From Heterotrichella gracilis (Eukaryota > Sar > Xanthophyceae > Tribonematales > Xanthonemataceae), in NCBI GenBank assembly GCA_032358255.1, contig JAULBX010020077.1, forward strand, positions 16,313 to 80,312: a stretch of DNA of 64,000 nt, read 5' to 3'. Each line of letters opens with the position of its first letter. The first letter of the stretch is position 1. The notes under the pieces are model-generated. The model had not been told where the DNA came from, searched no databases, and saw only the letters and a list, made by a program, of their open reading frames with translations. A program made the position numbers and the translations under genes. Shown piece after piece: positions 1 through 15,900 of this stretch.

Positions 1-784
1 AGGCAACTTTGTCACCCACTCCCTGCGCAGCATGCTTGGTCTTACAAGCTCTGCGCACTTGGTTTCACGCAAGTATTCATTTGCAGGTGGACATGGTGCA
101 CAGGAACCAGCGTGTGGACCACATGCGCCTGCTGCCCTTGCTGAACATTGTGGCAGCAAAACCCCGCTGATGGCTACCCAATGGCCAGTCATGACTCGAT
201 TCACTTGCACGTGCCACAGTACTATGTGTTGTCTTGTACAGTTTGTGTCAAGGCTGCATTACTTGATTGTGCAGGCTAATTGCTGCCAGGTCCATGCATG
301 ACAATATTATGGTGTCCTGTGTACTGACAGTAACTAATTAGTTATAACTAAGACTGCCATTGAGGATAAGCTAAATAATGAAGTCAATATGCTCATCCTG
401 CACAGGGAGTGGACCATCGCGGGTAGCCTAGCTGGGTTGCTGAGCACCCACCCAGCACCCACCTGCAAAACCCTTCAAGAGGGTTCCAGTGGGGTCCGAT
501 GTTGCAGTTTGCTTAGAGGCATAATGTGTCAGGTGGTAACTGGAAACTTGGTTCAAAGTTGTTGGGTGTAAACCAGCACTGCAGCAGGGACAAAGTGGCA
601 AACACTGGTGACTGCACATGCATGCATGCATTGTGTCATGTGGTAATGGCTTAGGTATCCTACATAACAAGAAAGAGAGCGCCGTCCAAACCTCTTCTGT
701 TGAACACCACGTCAGGCATCAGGCCTCGACTTGAGTGATATTCAACTACTTTGATACGGCTATTGCTTTGTGCCAGAGCTGCTC
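1..784. other. No gene identified at left edge
   Basis: I see no convincing exon chain here. Short open frames on both strands lack splice support. An in-frame piece near 87-160 could be the tail of a gene that begins outside the window, but nothing in it is recognisable. Confidence 0.4.
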
Positions 785-1999
785 ATGTCAACAACCATGC
801 AGAGGGTGTATGCAACCTCTTCGACTACACAGCACCCACTAGTGTGCCAGCCACGTCAGGTCCGTGTGGCTGGGCGCGCTATTGGCAACACTATTGGCGT
901 CAATTTGAGGGCTTGTGTTTACAAGCCGAAGAGGATCCGGACGAGCGCAGGCTGCACTGTAGCGGTGAGTCCCCTTTGCAACGGTTTTGACAGCTGGGTT
1001 GCAACCCAATTGCAATTGGTGGGTCATAAGAACAAGAAGTATTCCTAGTATTCCTCTGTGTTCTGAAACTTGACAGTGGTGTGCAGAAGGCAACGCCCCT
1101 GAATTCAAACCCCGAGCTCAAGGCTGCACCCACCAAGAAACTAGGGCCCTTCATCTCTAACACCTACCTTGGACCTTTCATCTGCGTGTTGGGGACTACC
1201 TTCGCCGCTGAGGTGTTGGGCGCGCCAGAGCTTCCCCCATCTGGCCAGGTATGCTGTGCGTTGCCGGCGCTCGGTTATGGCCCAATTCCATTTCTGCTGC
1301 TGCTGCCACTAAGCTGTAACCCAGTGCCCAGCTATTCACCGTTGCACAGCTATTGTTGACAGCATATTGCTTGACACTTGTGCATATCTTTACCTTCACA
1401 TATGTGGTAAAACTATTGCTGGCGTTGCAGGTGGCACTGACGGTTTGGAACTCACTTGTTGTGGTCACAAACTTCTGCTTGGTCAGATATTTCACCTACA
1501 TCGAAGCGAAGGAAGATGACGAGGAGGCAGCAGCGAAAGAGGCCCTGACAGTGGGGCAGCGTCTCATCACCGTAAGTCTACTACCTTGCTTGAACCAGTA
1601 CTTGGAGTTACCGTTGAAGGGTTAGCAATTGACCCTTACACAAATTACCCATGGCAACTTGCTACGTATACCCACGCTGGTCTAGACCTTGATCTTGGTC
1701 TCACACCTGTGGTCAAACTGCAGGTGGAGGCGGTGCACAACAACCAGCAGGTGGGCCTTATGCTGCCGAAGTGCAAAATAATAGCAAAAACCGACAACAA
1801 CCCCGCCAACCTGGACAGCTATTGTGCAAACTGAGTGCAGAACCTGCCATGTGTGGAGGGCCGCAGGGTGGAGCGGGTGGAGTACCTGCTCCAGAACGAC
1901 GAGGGGGTGGCCACCCTTGAGAGCTTTGCTGACTTTGACAACGTCCTCAGCGTGTTTGCAAGGGTGGACACGGTCCGCATCCAGCTGGTGGACGGGTAG
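785..1999 (+). CDS. Plastid-targeted membrane protein of unknown function
   Basis: I do not recognise this protein. Five exons join in phase 0 throughout: 785-964, 1087-1248, 1431-1571, 1724-1750 and 1841-1999 (TAG), giving about 218-222 residues. Start is the ATG at 785 or the one at 797. The first ~55 residues are rich in Ser, Thr, Arg and Val and contain no acidic residue, as in a plastid transit peptide. Two hydrophobic stretches follow, LGPFICVLGTTFAAEVLG and VWNSLVVVTNFCLV, then an acidic patch (EAKEDDEEAAAKEA) and a soluble tail ending in IQLVDG. I infer a two-pass plastid membrane protein. The 27-base fourth exon is the weakest part: read-through there gives an alternative stop at about 1834. 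Confidence 0.6.
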
Positions 2000-3460
2000 G
2001 GTAGTTGGGTCCCAGCACCAACTCACCCAATGGCGATAGCACTGATACGGAACAGCGTAGTTCCAACCCATGGGTTTTTTAGGGTTGTTGTTTGGGTCCA
2101 GTGTGTGCTGTGCCAGAGAAGAGGAGGTTTCGTCTGCTGGTCACACCCTGTGTTGCTGTGCACTCGATGCAGTACATTGGTACAAAATGGTGCAGCTCAT
2201 AGCACAGTGCGCAGAGTGTATTTGCAGTTCTATCTAGAGTTCTATCACAGATAGAGTGTTTGAAATAAGCCGATGACGGCTTGGAACGCCTTTTGTTTGT
2301 TTGTTTTGAGTGTTTGAAATTATAAGTTAGAGATAGCGTGTAATTGACGTTCTAGTCAGAGATAGAGTGTTTCTGTGTTGGACTTTTAGGTACTGGCTGT
2401 AGCGTGAAGCAGCTTTTGCTTTTGCAAACATGCACGTAACGGTCCCTTGGCGCGCCAGCCGGCAACAAGGAATAAATATCACACAGTTTAACCTGTTATA
2501 AATAGCTGTGCCAGTTAGAACTGTGGTATATGTGTTCCTTATTGCCACCATGCACGCCAAGGGTTGCATGGAGCGCGCGTGCCAACACATGGACTGTACC
2601 GAGCAGTGGCGCTTGGGAGAAGGAAAGGACCCTCCATTGCGTGCATGGCATGGTGCATGCTGCCATGCATGGCGCGTGGACGGATGCAGTTGCAAACTCC
2701 TGCAGCAGCAAGCACACAGTTCCAAGCCTATAATTCCATGGAGCAGTGGCGTTGCTTTGGTGACTGTGAACCTGCTTTGTCTAGATACCCATATCTATTC
2801 GTGTGGGGTTGATACTGGTTTCAGAGCTCAGACAGCACTGTGACATGGGTGAGTGGACCACATATCTGCTGCATATAGAAACAACTCTGCAACAAGCTGC
2901 TCCACACAGCACGTACCCACGGTATCCCTGATACACTGCACTGGAAACCACCACCACCTTCTGAGTTCCAAGTCCTTGTTGTTGCGCTACGCCGTGTGTC
3001 TGCTTCGTGGGTGGTGGCATGAGACCAGCTTCCATCGGAAGCTCCTGGCTGGGGGGGGGCAATCGAACCCACATAAGCCGTGCACCACCCACTGCACCTT
3101 TATCACGCCCTACATCATCCACACCGCCCAACGCTGTAGCTCCATCTCCGCCCCTTAGCTTTCGTAGGCAAGCCATCGAAGGGATGTCGGTGCATGTGGA
3201 GAATGGGTCGACCACAGAGGTTTGTTTACCTGCACGGAGGATGCTTTGTTATATGTAGTAGGTGATAATGGTTTCATCACATGTGATGCAACTGGTACGT
3301 TGTTCGAGCCGGCGTGGTATTGCTTTGCAATGCTTACGCATGCATATGCCATGCCATCACCATGTTAGACTGACGGTAGTAAAAACGTTTAGCGTAATAT
3401 TTTATCTTAACCTTTGATGGCACTCACAAGAACGTCACCCAGCCTCATGCTACACTCAAA
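2000..3460. other. Intergenic region, no gene seen
   Basis: No exon chain can be supported. The stretch has low-complexity T- and GTTT-rich sequence near 2280-2320 and short internal repeats, such as two copies of a GAGCAGTGGCG motif near 2600 and 2742. The promoter of the CysM fusion gene should lie at its right end. Confidence 0.5.
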
Positions 3461-7953
<4,493 letters not shown>

Positions 7954-8542
7954 ATGCACACATGTCATGCCCACATCCTGAACGCGCGTGTGGGATAGGC
8001 GTGCCCACCATAGCAACCGCTGGTTGCTTCACGTGGGCTTTGGGCAGCTGGGGCAGCGCAGGGGTCTGTTGGCAGGGTGGGTGTAGAGCTGGGGGTGATA
8101 AGCTTGGGAGGTGTTGTGGAGATTTTAACGGGTTTCCTTGCGGCGCTCGGGGTGCGGGGGCTGGTGGCAGTTGCGGGTGGGGGGGGGTGGCAGTTGAAGC
8201 CTCCGGAGGAAGGAGCTGGTTTTTAAGGTGCCAGAGAACAGGTGGTGTTGGTTGTTGGTTGGTTGAGTGCTGTGTACTTGTGACCTATGGTTTTTAGGCT
8301 ATATACTGTGTGCATTCAACGTGTTGTCTGGCCTGCAGTGCGATTAGTTCTTTCTGGAAGCACATAGTGGCAAGGAGAAGGAATGCATGGGCCTTATACA
8401 CAACACTGCTCAGTGTGGTCTGCTGTTGCCTTTCGAGGTACCCCAAAGTATTTTGGGGCATATCTTCCTACTGACGTTGGGCTCAGCAGAAATTGCCCCA
8501 ATAAGTGAAAATTGTGAAAGAAAAATCCAAAAACAAATGTGC
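7954..8542. other. Region after the CysM fusion, with a decayed echo of its last exon
   Basis: No gene seen. Bases 8076-8155 resemble 7866-7947, the end of the terminal CysM-TRP14 exon (shared GATTGTGGAGG...GGGTTTCCTTGC pattern). The rest is G- and T-rich. I found no convincing poly(A) signal close to the stop. Confidence 0.5.
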
Positions 8543-8557
8543 TGAAAAAAGCAAAAA
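8543..8557 (-). terminator. Pol III terminator of tRNA-Ala
   Basis: Immediately 3' of the tRNA on the minus strand are a run of five T and then one of six T, the usual RNA polymerase III stop signal. Confidence 0.75.
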
Positions 8558-8558
8558 G

Positions 8559-8631
8559 TGGAGATGGAGGGCATCGATCCCTCTGCCTCTCGCATGCTAA
8601 GCGAGCGCTCTACCATTTGAGCTACATCCCC
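8559..8631 (-). tRNA. tRNA-Ala (anticodon AGC)
   Basis: A 73-base cloverleaf on the minus strand. The acceptor arm GGGGATG pairs with CATCTCC (one G-U), followed by discriminator A. The A box reads TAGCTCAAATGG, the anticodon loop is CTTAGCATG with anticodon AGC, and the T arm carries GGATCGATGCC, the variant normally seen in plant tRNA-Ala. There is no intron and no encoded CCA. No other tRNA lies nearby. Confidence 0.95.
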
Positions 8632-8639
8632 ATCGGTTG

Positions 8640-9975
8640 ACAATTGGCATATTTCAGCAAACTATAATTGCTGTAGCTAGCTCAACAAGTTATTAGGGTA
8701 CAGTACGGCTAGATGAGCAGGAAATGTTCCGTAAGCAGCCATGGTCTAAGCTTGCCGTACACCTATGAGCATGCCTGGGCAGGAAAGAACATAGGTGGAA
8801 ACGTGAACGTTCCGAGCTCGTAGTCGTAGAGACATACGGTAGGTTATCGCTAGGACCTGGTGGGCGCCCACTTTGAACTACCGGCATTTCTTGGTGGACG
8901 GTCCTATCAAGGAAGCACTCGCTGCAGGTTGAGGTATCGTCGATGAGGATACAGCATGCCGCATACTACTAGTGAGGCCGCTTTCACCGGGATGTGAAGT
9001 CACTCGCACAGTACAGCCAGTTCAGTCTCATATCATCTAGCAAGAGGCACCCAGCTCTGTCATAAACCACCTCCATTTAATAAAGTGCACCATTCTGAGT
9101 ACATTTTGCAGCATATACTTGGGTCCTTTTGAAGGAGCTCGATCTTGATGTCCCACTGCTGACATCCTGCCAACAAACAAACAATGGTGCTGCCAGCAAC
9201 CCCTTTGGTGTGTGCTCGGAGTGGCAGCACACTATTCCCATAGCACCGGCACCATCAGTACAGGTCTGTCTAGACAGGTTACACGGTTTGTGTTGTGCAG
9301 TACGCCAAGTCAATTACCTGTTAACCAACGCCAAATACCGGTATGTATCGGTATATAGCTCAGCGCATCACACAGCAGTGCAAAGGAACACTGTCATTGT
9401 CTACAACAATCAAGCTCCACACACTACCAGTCGTATGCTGCAGATGCTGTTGCCTCACCCGCAATTACTACATGCTGGCGACACTGCTGCAACAACAACT
9501 GTGTGGTGGAAAAAACAGTTAAAGTAAACCCGAGCCAACCCAACATCCCACGGGCAAACTAAAAAATATAAGTGGAAACAAAACCAGAGAAAAGGCACTT
9601 GCAAGTGGTGTAGCTATTGAGTTGACAACCGTGTGGGACAATTCCAAGCCAAAGTATATGGCTGAACATACCGGCACCACAGCTACCATTGCAATTCAAT
9701 GCTCAACAATACTTACTGACATGCGTTCCAGCGGTATAGCCAAACCGGCAACGCTCAACCATGCCCGGACTTATATTCTGCTTTTCGTCCGACACCAACA
9801 TGACAACTGGGGCCTGCATTGAACACTGACGAGCATCACAAGGGTGATCACTCTGCATTGGCAGGCGGGCATCATCCACTCCATTCAACACCGGCGGGCA
9901 TCACAGTGGGTTGCTCTGGATGGACAGGCGCGGCTCTCTATTCGTTGGAGTCCAATCCATTGAAAAGCGCTATAA
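8640..9975. other. Intergenic region, no gene seen
   Basis: Unique-looking sequence between the tRNA and the 3' end of the flippase. Short frames such as 9129-9527 have no splice or domain support. Confidence 0.5.
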
Positions 9976-12900
9976 TCACAGTGGATTGCTCTGGATGGAG
10001 AGACGCGGCTCCCTGTCATCGGCCGCCGCTGCTGTGGCTGCCGCAGCCGCTGTGTGTATGGCCAGCGCATCCAGTGCACTCAATGTGCGCTTGTCCCGTG
10101 AGCTGCTGGGCTGTGCTGGGCCACCTGAACCTGATGCCTTTTGCTGCTCCAGTTCAGCCTGTGGGCAAGCATACACCAGCTTTAAAAAAAAGAAAATGAG
10201 AATAAAGTTCAAAATCCGTTGCTGATTTTAGGTAGTTGCATGCATTCCAGCACACCAGAGATTGAGCAAATAAAAGCAAATCTATTGCTGTGCGCATGAT
10301 AGTTGTGCATTTCAGGCAGGCCAGCAGGGCAGTGCTGGCAGTGGTATGCCTTTGTGCCATGATGGCTGGAGTCTTCACCACCAATGAGAACAATCAGAAG
10401 GAGCAACAGATTACCGGGCACAACTGGACTGCATTAAATCGTTAAAGCAACCATCTACCATGTTAGATGGTGCATTGTGTCAGTGCCAGGGCATTTAATG
10501 ATCTGCCGATGGTACTGGACCGCATGTATCTAGCTGGTATCAGAGCGCAAAAACCCACCTGCTTGGCAAAGAAGGATTCAAAGCCCGGGTGGTCAAAGCT
10601 GTAGCCTGTGTGCTTCCGGCGCGCATACAGCTCGGTCATGGTCCGTGTGGACAGCTGTGGGGAGGCGGGCTGAGGGGCGGTGGTTGGCAATTGCAAGGCT
10701 GACTTTGCTTTTGCCGCGGCCTGGTAGGCAGGCCCTGGCTGTGGGACCACTTTGGTGCTCAACCTGCACAAAACAAAGTACATAAATAGAGTAAACTACG
10801 ATAGAACGCGTCCACGCATGGACGCTAGTACTATGGAAACATTTTTAGTTTTATTTGCTGGAATTGTATTTTAGGTTCTGGCATTAGAGCATTGACCATG
10901 CATGGCACTGGCTGCTAGCCACTGATTAGTCAATTGTGAGGTGCCGCAAAGGTAACATCGCCACGTGTCATATCCCTTTTTATATGGAGATGAAGATATG
11001 TTCCTGGCACATTTCTAGGAGAGCAGCAAACTGTGATCAATGCGGCTGTCCAACCCACCTTGTCTTGGCACCGGCGTACGACACGTATGCATCTATGCTC
11101 TCCAGGTCAGCGGACTGCCGCCGCAGCTGCCAGTTGCGCAGCTTGCCCCCCTGCCTGGTGCTCATCTTCACAAACTCCATCTCCTGGACCAGCTGGTAAT
11201 CCTGTGGACATAAAATAAATGGTGACATACACGCAGTTATGTCAGCTTGCCAGGAATTGCCATGAATTTTTCAACGCATGAACGGCCAGCTTGCCAGAAA
11301 TACCAGGAGGACGGCCAGAGTATCATGCTGAGCCGGTCCCGCACCAGCATCCGGCACTCAACTCTGTCTTGGCATTGCTCAAATCATGTTGGTTAGTAAC
11401 ATATTAGCGGCAATAAAATACGCACTCCTTGACCATAAAATTGAGTCCAAGAGTATAGCAGAGTGCGTGAAAAATACGAACGTCATGAGTGTGACGGGCA
11501 TATGTGCATGACGCCACTGCTGCTGCGTGCACCTTTAGCCTAACCCCTAAGAAGAAATCCATGGCATGTAGCCACTGCTGCTGGCCTGAATTTAAACCCT
11601 AAACCCTAAACCGGAGTGTGTGGCATGTAGCCACTGCTGCTGAATGCATCCCAACTCGCGCATGCATGTGCACATGGCTGTAGATATCATTTATTAGCCA
11701 TGTTGGTATTCAACCTCCACTTCAGCAATTGCAACCCTACCTGTGGCCAGAAGTAGCGCTGCGCAATAGAGTAGATGATGTCAGGCAGCATGCAGCCAGC
11801 AATGCCCAGGGCCAGGCAGAGGTAGAATGAGGGCACCACCACCAGCTGGTAAATCACAAAGTGCACCTGGTGCTGGCCCAGAATCTGAGGGGGCAGCACG
11901 TTGTAGATGAAGATGTAGATGAAGTAGAGCAGGATGCTGCCAAAGGTGACCAGCACGTGCCACTTGGTGATGTTGTAGCACATCATGAGGAGGCGCGTGC
12001 TGACCTGCAGGAAGTAGAAATAAAGAGGTAGATAAATGCGCATGGTGCTGAGTGCAAGTGACCCATGGTGCAAGGCTTCAGACCAGAATTGATACTCAGA
12101 GACTTTTTCAACTATAGGATAGGGGTCTTGAACTTTTGTGCTATATGCTGTGAGCAGGCAACAAGATGATGCAGGGTTATATAAGTAAATACCCATTGAT
12201 GGTTCAGCAGTTTGCTTTGTGCACCGTTTGCTGGTGCCCTGCCCTGCATCCTTACTGTTAAGATGACCAGGGTGTATGAAACGGTCGAGATCGCCCAATG
12301 CCCCAGCATGACGCCGCTTGCTGTCGCCCCGGTGGGACCCAGCGTCAGGATTGGCACCCAGAAGCACACCACGCTCTGCCAGATGGCTGTGACCACCCAG
12401 GCGCTCAGGTACTTGACGTTGAACAGCTCGTTCTTCTGGCCCCGGTGGTACAGGTGTGGGATGTTCTTGCCTCCTTCCTGTAGTGTGGGGAACGATGCCA
12501 TGTGATTGCAGGCACAAATTCACTTGCCAAAAGGGCCTGGGAGCAAGCGACCTTGGACATGCTTTGATATAAAAGATCACAGCCAGTTACGTTATCAGGC
12601 CATAGACATTGTTTAGCAAGCAGCACCTCATGTATGATACATGATTATACCCTATAGGTAGGGCTGTCAATAATGATCACATCTTGATGACATGGCATAC
12701 AGAGGATCAGGTCATTGCATTTACAGAATGAGTGGCGTGCCTTTGAAATATCCTGGTCCAGTAGGCCCACCACAATCACAGGAAGGGACGTAAAGAACAG
12801 GTTGAAGAACGTCTGGTACCAGTCGTCATAGAACCGCTGCCCACTGTAAGCAGCATACAGGTTGAACCAGAACTGGGTCAACGTGTACACAATGTTCTTG

Positions 12901-15900
12901 TAGAAGAAATACCTGCAGACCAAGGGGTGAGGTATGTTATTCCCGATTGACACGTTCAGTGCAGTTCACTCCAGTCCAGTACCCGCTCACAATCCATCAA
13001 TGATCAATGATGTGCGCACATCATGGAGCATGAGTTCAAACCGTTGGCATAGCAACATGCTTTGCACCAAAACACACCAGCAACAGCAGCAACAAATAGC
13101 CAATCAGTGGGTGATTGCACATCAAATCCAGAAGTTGTATACCATAGACGGGCAACTGTGCTCTGTACTTACGAGATGACACGGCAGATGCGCACGTAGG
13201 ACCACCGGCCATGCACAAAGAGGAGGTCATTCAGGAACTGGAACCGAGCAATGGCAAAATCTGCCGCCATTGTTGCTTGCATGCCCTCCTGCCCACTGAT
13301 GCCCACACCTGCACCCACCACGCGCAGCGCCATGTGTCAGATCTGTTCGATTTTAAGCATGTCCCAGAGCATCAGTGGTACTTCAACCTGAAAGGGTTTT
13401 GTCCTTCAATCGTAATACAGGTTTTAATTTAATTCAGAAATTTAATTTATTAAATGTAATCATAGTGCAGCTGTGATCCACTGCCCACCTATATGTGCTG
13501 CCTGGATCATGGATACATCATTGGCCCCATCCCCGATCGCCAGCGTCACTTTCTTGGCGCCGTCCCTCACAAGCTTGGCCACCAGCGCCTTCTGCAGGGG
13601 CGAAACCCTGCAGCATATCGCATAAATAAACAAACAAACTACGCTCCTCATCTCAAGTATGATGGCATTGGTTGAGGAAGAGACAGGGTGAGAGAGAGCC
13701 AGCCTGAAGCTGGTCATTCCCTCGCGCGTCCCTACTATTCCCTCGCGTGTCCCTACAATTCACTCACGTGTCCCTACTATTCCTTCACGTGTCCCTATTA
13801 TTCCCTCGCGTGTCCGTACCTGCAGCATATCACTGTCTTGCACATCAGCCCCAGCTTCAGCAGGTGCTCCTTGCAGCTTGGCTCCAGGGCCACGCTCAGC
13901 GCCTTGCCATCAATGATCAGGGAGAAGTCAGCGGGGCGCGGCTCCCGCTGGGTAGACTCGGCGTATGCCAGGGCTTTTTGGAGCTGGAGCATGACCTGCA
14001 TGATGAAAACATGTAAATACGTATAAAAATAAGTAAATAAATAAATATCTACGCGGCCGCGGCCTATGCATGACCTGCAGTGTACACAAGGAATGTGTCA
14101 GGTGTGCCCAACAAAATTGGTTGCAGCCAATTTGTGCTGGCGTTTAGATTGACTGATGCATGCGTTAGCATGGAGTATTGCATGCGTCAGCGACAACCCC
14201 GATGCCTCCGCCAGAGCAACTGAAACACTTGTGCATGCCGCGGCATTGCAGCGACTGGTGCATGCCATGTGGCAATTGCAATCTGGGTGGCTGCTGTGCC
14301 CATCTGGCAACAACAAAATCTATGCTGCATTTCATGTTACAGTGACTTTCGCATGAAATGCCTGGCATGACAGGGCACATCCATCTGTTCGCAGCTGCTC
14401 CTCCACAACGCAAAATTGGTTTTGGGTTTTTGGCTTAGGGTTTTGCATGCAAGGGCACATACATCTCTGCGCAGCTGCTCCTCCGCGACCGCATAGTTGG
14501 CTGTTTCATCCTTCTCCATGGTTTCCGAGGTGATGACCAGCTTGACCTGCTCGTTGGTCAGCAGGCTGCAAGCGTAGCCAATGTTGACAGCGGTCTCCAC
14601 CTTGTCCCCGGTCAGGACCCACAGCTTGATGTTGGCCTTCCTGAGCCGCTCAATGCACTGTGGGACACCCTGCAATGAACACCACAACAGCTGTTACGCA
14701 GGGTTACTCAGGGCATTTGAAGCGTGCTGCATTGCAGTGACCTTCCTGCGCAATACAAGCATGACACTGAGCATTGCCTGGGGAAGATCTTTTAGTGCAA
14801 TTGTGATCAAATGTGCTCGTCGCAATTCAGCCCAGTTCTTGAAAGTACTGTGGCTCCTATATGAGAGAACCAGGCACAGTGCTCACCTCTTGGAGTTTGT
14901 CCTCAATTGCAGTGGCACCCAACAGGAACATATTGCTTTCAATCAATTCAGCAGCAGCATCCAGTTTCTTGTGCCTGTCAATCATGTCCACCCTTGCAGC
15001 ATTGTACAGCTCCATCCACTTCTGCAGCTCATTTTCCCCAATTTCCCTGCAGGACAACATTTGAAACAAAGTGGGTTTTTGCATGATCACGGTATGATAG
15101 CACCAATCTACTAGAACAATGCTCATTCTCCCCGATTTCCCTGCAGGATCACATGTGTGTAAAGATTGCAATTAAAATTCACCACACTGGGTGAAACTGT
15201 TGGCACGACTTAGGGTTTTAGGGTTTAGGGTTTATGATAGCACCACTTTACCAGCAGCACGCTGATTTACTTCTGCTCGTTTCAAAGCCACAGTAAATTG
15301 CACTGACCAAGGATGCTTGCATCATTGCCCATTATGAGTAGATTATTCACAAATGCATGTGTGATTGTTCAAGAGATACACCTCATTGAGCTGGCAACCA
15401 CGCACCGGCATGCCACATTGGCAACATTCCAATCACGTGCACAGGGTTGATGCCAAGTTTCAGCATTTGGAGTTTACCTGTACGCCATGCACAGGGTCCT
15501 CAGCCCGTTGTTCCCAAACTCTTCCAGGTGGTGCTGGGTGGGGGCCAGAAAGCCTTTGCCTTCCTCGGACAGCCGCTCAAATATCACCACATCCGCCCCC
15601 TGCACATAGCAGTCACATAGTCTTAGTGAAGTTGTCATACGGGTACACATGACCATTTTATCACTAAATATTACTAAAAAAGGGGGCCCCTGCACATGGC
15701 ACTCGTAGGGCCTTAGTAACCTAATTAGGTTAACCAAACAGGTTCACGCCAGCGTTAAAAACGATGGCCAACACAATGTTGCTAGTCTCAACGCTCGCGA
15801 GTGGTTCTACAATTGAGATAAAAGAAAACAATTCAAACATTTGCAGTGCAGAGTCATTTGGTCAGCATCATGCACAAAGAGTCATATTCTGTGCATGTCA

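Noticed and set aside
8410-8643. 77-codon minus-strand ORF containing GDVAQMVERSLSMREAEGSM
   Set aside because: It is the tRNA-Ala gene read as protein; the RNA fold, Pol III boxes and terminator explain the sequence.
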